A DNA stretch of 15,142 nt from an uncultured Erysipelotrichaceae bacterium (GTDB lineage Bacteria; Bacillota_I; Bacilli_A; Erysipelotrichales; Erysipelotrichaceae), in NCBI GenBank assembly GCA_944326175.1, contig CALVCY010000093.1, forward strand, positions 1 through 15,142. The letters run 5' to 3'. The notes below the pieces were generated by a model that worked only from the letters and a program-made list of their open reading frames with translations, did no database searches and was not told where the DNA came from. The position numbers and the translations under genes were made by a program. Below, one piece after another: positions 14,437-15,142 of this stretch (its first letter is position 1; each line of letters opens with the position of its first letter).

Positions 14437-15142
14437 ATGAACTTTCTGACAGCAGACATTTCACAACTCTATCGACGTTTTCTTATTGCATCCTTGGGTA
14501 GCGCAGTGGTGGTATCCATCTACAGTTTTGTGGATACGATCGCTATTGGTCAATCGGTTGGACCATTGGGTACAGCAGCCATTGCTGCCATTAATCCCTT
14601 GTTTGGTGTAACAGCAGTTTTTGCCATACTTTGCGGTATTGGCGGATCGGTATTGTGTACCCATACCAAAGCAGAAGGTGATCAGACCAAAGGCAATGAA
14701 TACTTTACTGTAGCCTTTATCATGATGAGTATCATCACCCTTCTTTTATGGATGATCTGTTTTCCGTTGAGCAAACAGATCTTTACATTATTTGGTTCGG
14801 ATTCTTCCACACTGCCCTATGCGATGGAATATGGGAATTTGATCATTCTCGGTATTCCTGCGTTTACCTTTTCTTCTTTTCTAGCGGCTTTTATCCGCAA
14901 TGACGGGGCACCGTCATTGGCGATGAAAACTGTGATCATTGGTGGATGTCTGAATGTATTTGGAGACTGGTTCTTCTGCTTTCCACTGGATATGGGTATG
15001 TTTGGGGCAGCATTGGCAACGGTGCTTGGCACCGTATTGCAGACCCTGATACTTATTTCTCACTTCTTTAATCGGGAAATGTGTACATTGCGTTTGGTCA
15101 AACCACACCATCCATGGATGATGATCAAAAAGATCATCACAA
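14437..15142 (+). CDS. MATE family multidrug/Na+-driven efflux transporter, N-terminal part (3' end outside window)
   Basis: The ATG at 14437 is preceded by GTGGAGGGG at a good distance. The 235 codons inside the window show the MATE topology: an amphipathic N-terminus, then helices including SAVVVSIYSFVDTIAIGQSV, GTAAIAAINPLFGVTAVFAI, YFTVAFIMMSIITLLLWMI, the IRNDGAPSLAMKTVIIGGC loop and FGAALATVLGTVLQTLILI. The VDTIAIG and RNDG-x-P-x-LAM motifs are typical of the family. Intact members have about 440-460 residues and 12 helices, so roughly the first half is present. It exports drugs or metabolites in exchange for Na+ or H+. It is a normal chromosomal gene and marks the right border of the accessory region. 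Confidence 0.93.
   Translation, partial: MNFLTADISQLYRRFLIASLGSAVVVSIYSFVDTIAIGQSVGPLGTAAIAAINPLFGVTAVFAILCGIGGSVLCTHTKAEGDQTKGNEYFTVAFIMMSIITLLLWMICFPLSKQIFTLFGSDSSTLPYAMEYGNLIILGIPAFTFSSFLAAFIRNDGAPSLAMKTVIIGGCLNVFGDWFFCFPLDMGMFGAALATVLGTVLQTLILISHFFNREMCTLRLVKPHHPWMMIKKIIT

Noticed and set aside
14461..15111. Minus-strand open frames opposite the 3' end of the window
   Set aside because: They are antisense to the MATE transporter reading frame, which runs open to the window end and has clear family motifs.

Overview
The window reads as an accessory island in a low-to-moderate GC Bacillota (Firmicutes), possibly an Erysipelotrichia- or Lachnospiraceae-like gut lineage. That is inferred from Gram-positive Shine-Dalgarno sites, lipobox signal peptides, an SPase I surface protein with a C-terminal membrane anchor, and family resemblances; no rRNA or species marker is present. 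The island lies between two ordinary genes: the 3' end of an RlmD-type 23S rRNA uracil-5-methyltransferase (1-368) and the first 235 codons of a MATE efflux transporter (14437 to the window end).

Region 1 (about 355-2790) is a graveyard of defence- or conflict-type genes around one intact gene. Remnants of a DUF1016/YhcG-type PDDEXK nuclease gene lie on both sides of an intact class II Fic AMP-transferase (752-1798, minus strand). A frameshifted 3' remnant of a COG2865 (AlbA_2) ATP-binding regulator follows, with a 5 x 12-bp in-frame tandem repeat. A paired box TTAAGGGAA / TTAAGGGAA, always with a 20-bp start-to-start spacing, occurs three times (724, 1840, 2608). The copy in front of fic also forms a perfect 10-bp inverted repeat.

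Region 2 (2793-8734) looks like one transcription unit of three genes: a 415-aa cytosolic protein with a helix-turn-helix-like N-terminal half; a 1046-aa fusion of a variant Ser/Thr protein kinase with an NB-ARC/STAND ATPase, winged helix and helical C-terminal region; and a 458-aa lipoprotein with three beta-type domains. A strong hairpin terminator (8707-8734) closes it.

Region 3 (8848-14046) is a toxin cassette in the same orientation: a 646-aa surface protein with signal peptide and C-terminal membrane anchor; a gene overlapping it by 20 bp that encodes a lipoprotein with a C-terminal LHH-type HNH/EndoVII nuclease toxin domain; a SUKH (SMI1/KNR4) immunity protein starting 1 bp after the toxin stop; then, after a roughly 340-bp gap, a 377-aa zinc-ribbon protein and an overlapping 65-aa zinc-ribbon/membrane protein.

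Region 4 (14047-14436) holds a truncated AbiEi-antitoxin-like frame, a good promoter and a leader hairpin in front of the MATE gene.

The most interesting reading, which is an inference, is that the kinase-STAND protein and the HTH-like protein form a cytosolic signalling module working with cell-surface proteins, one of them a lipid-anchored nuclease toxin with dedicated immunity. The individual domains are known; this combination is the part I would check first.
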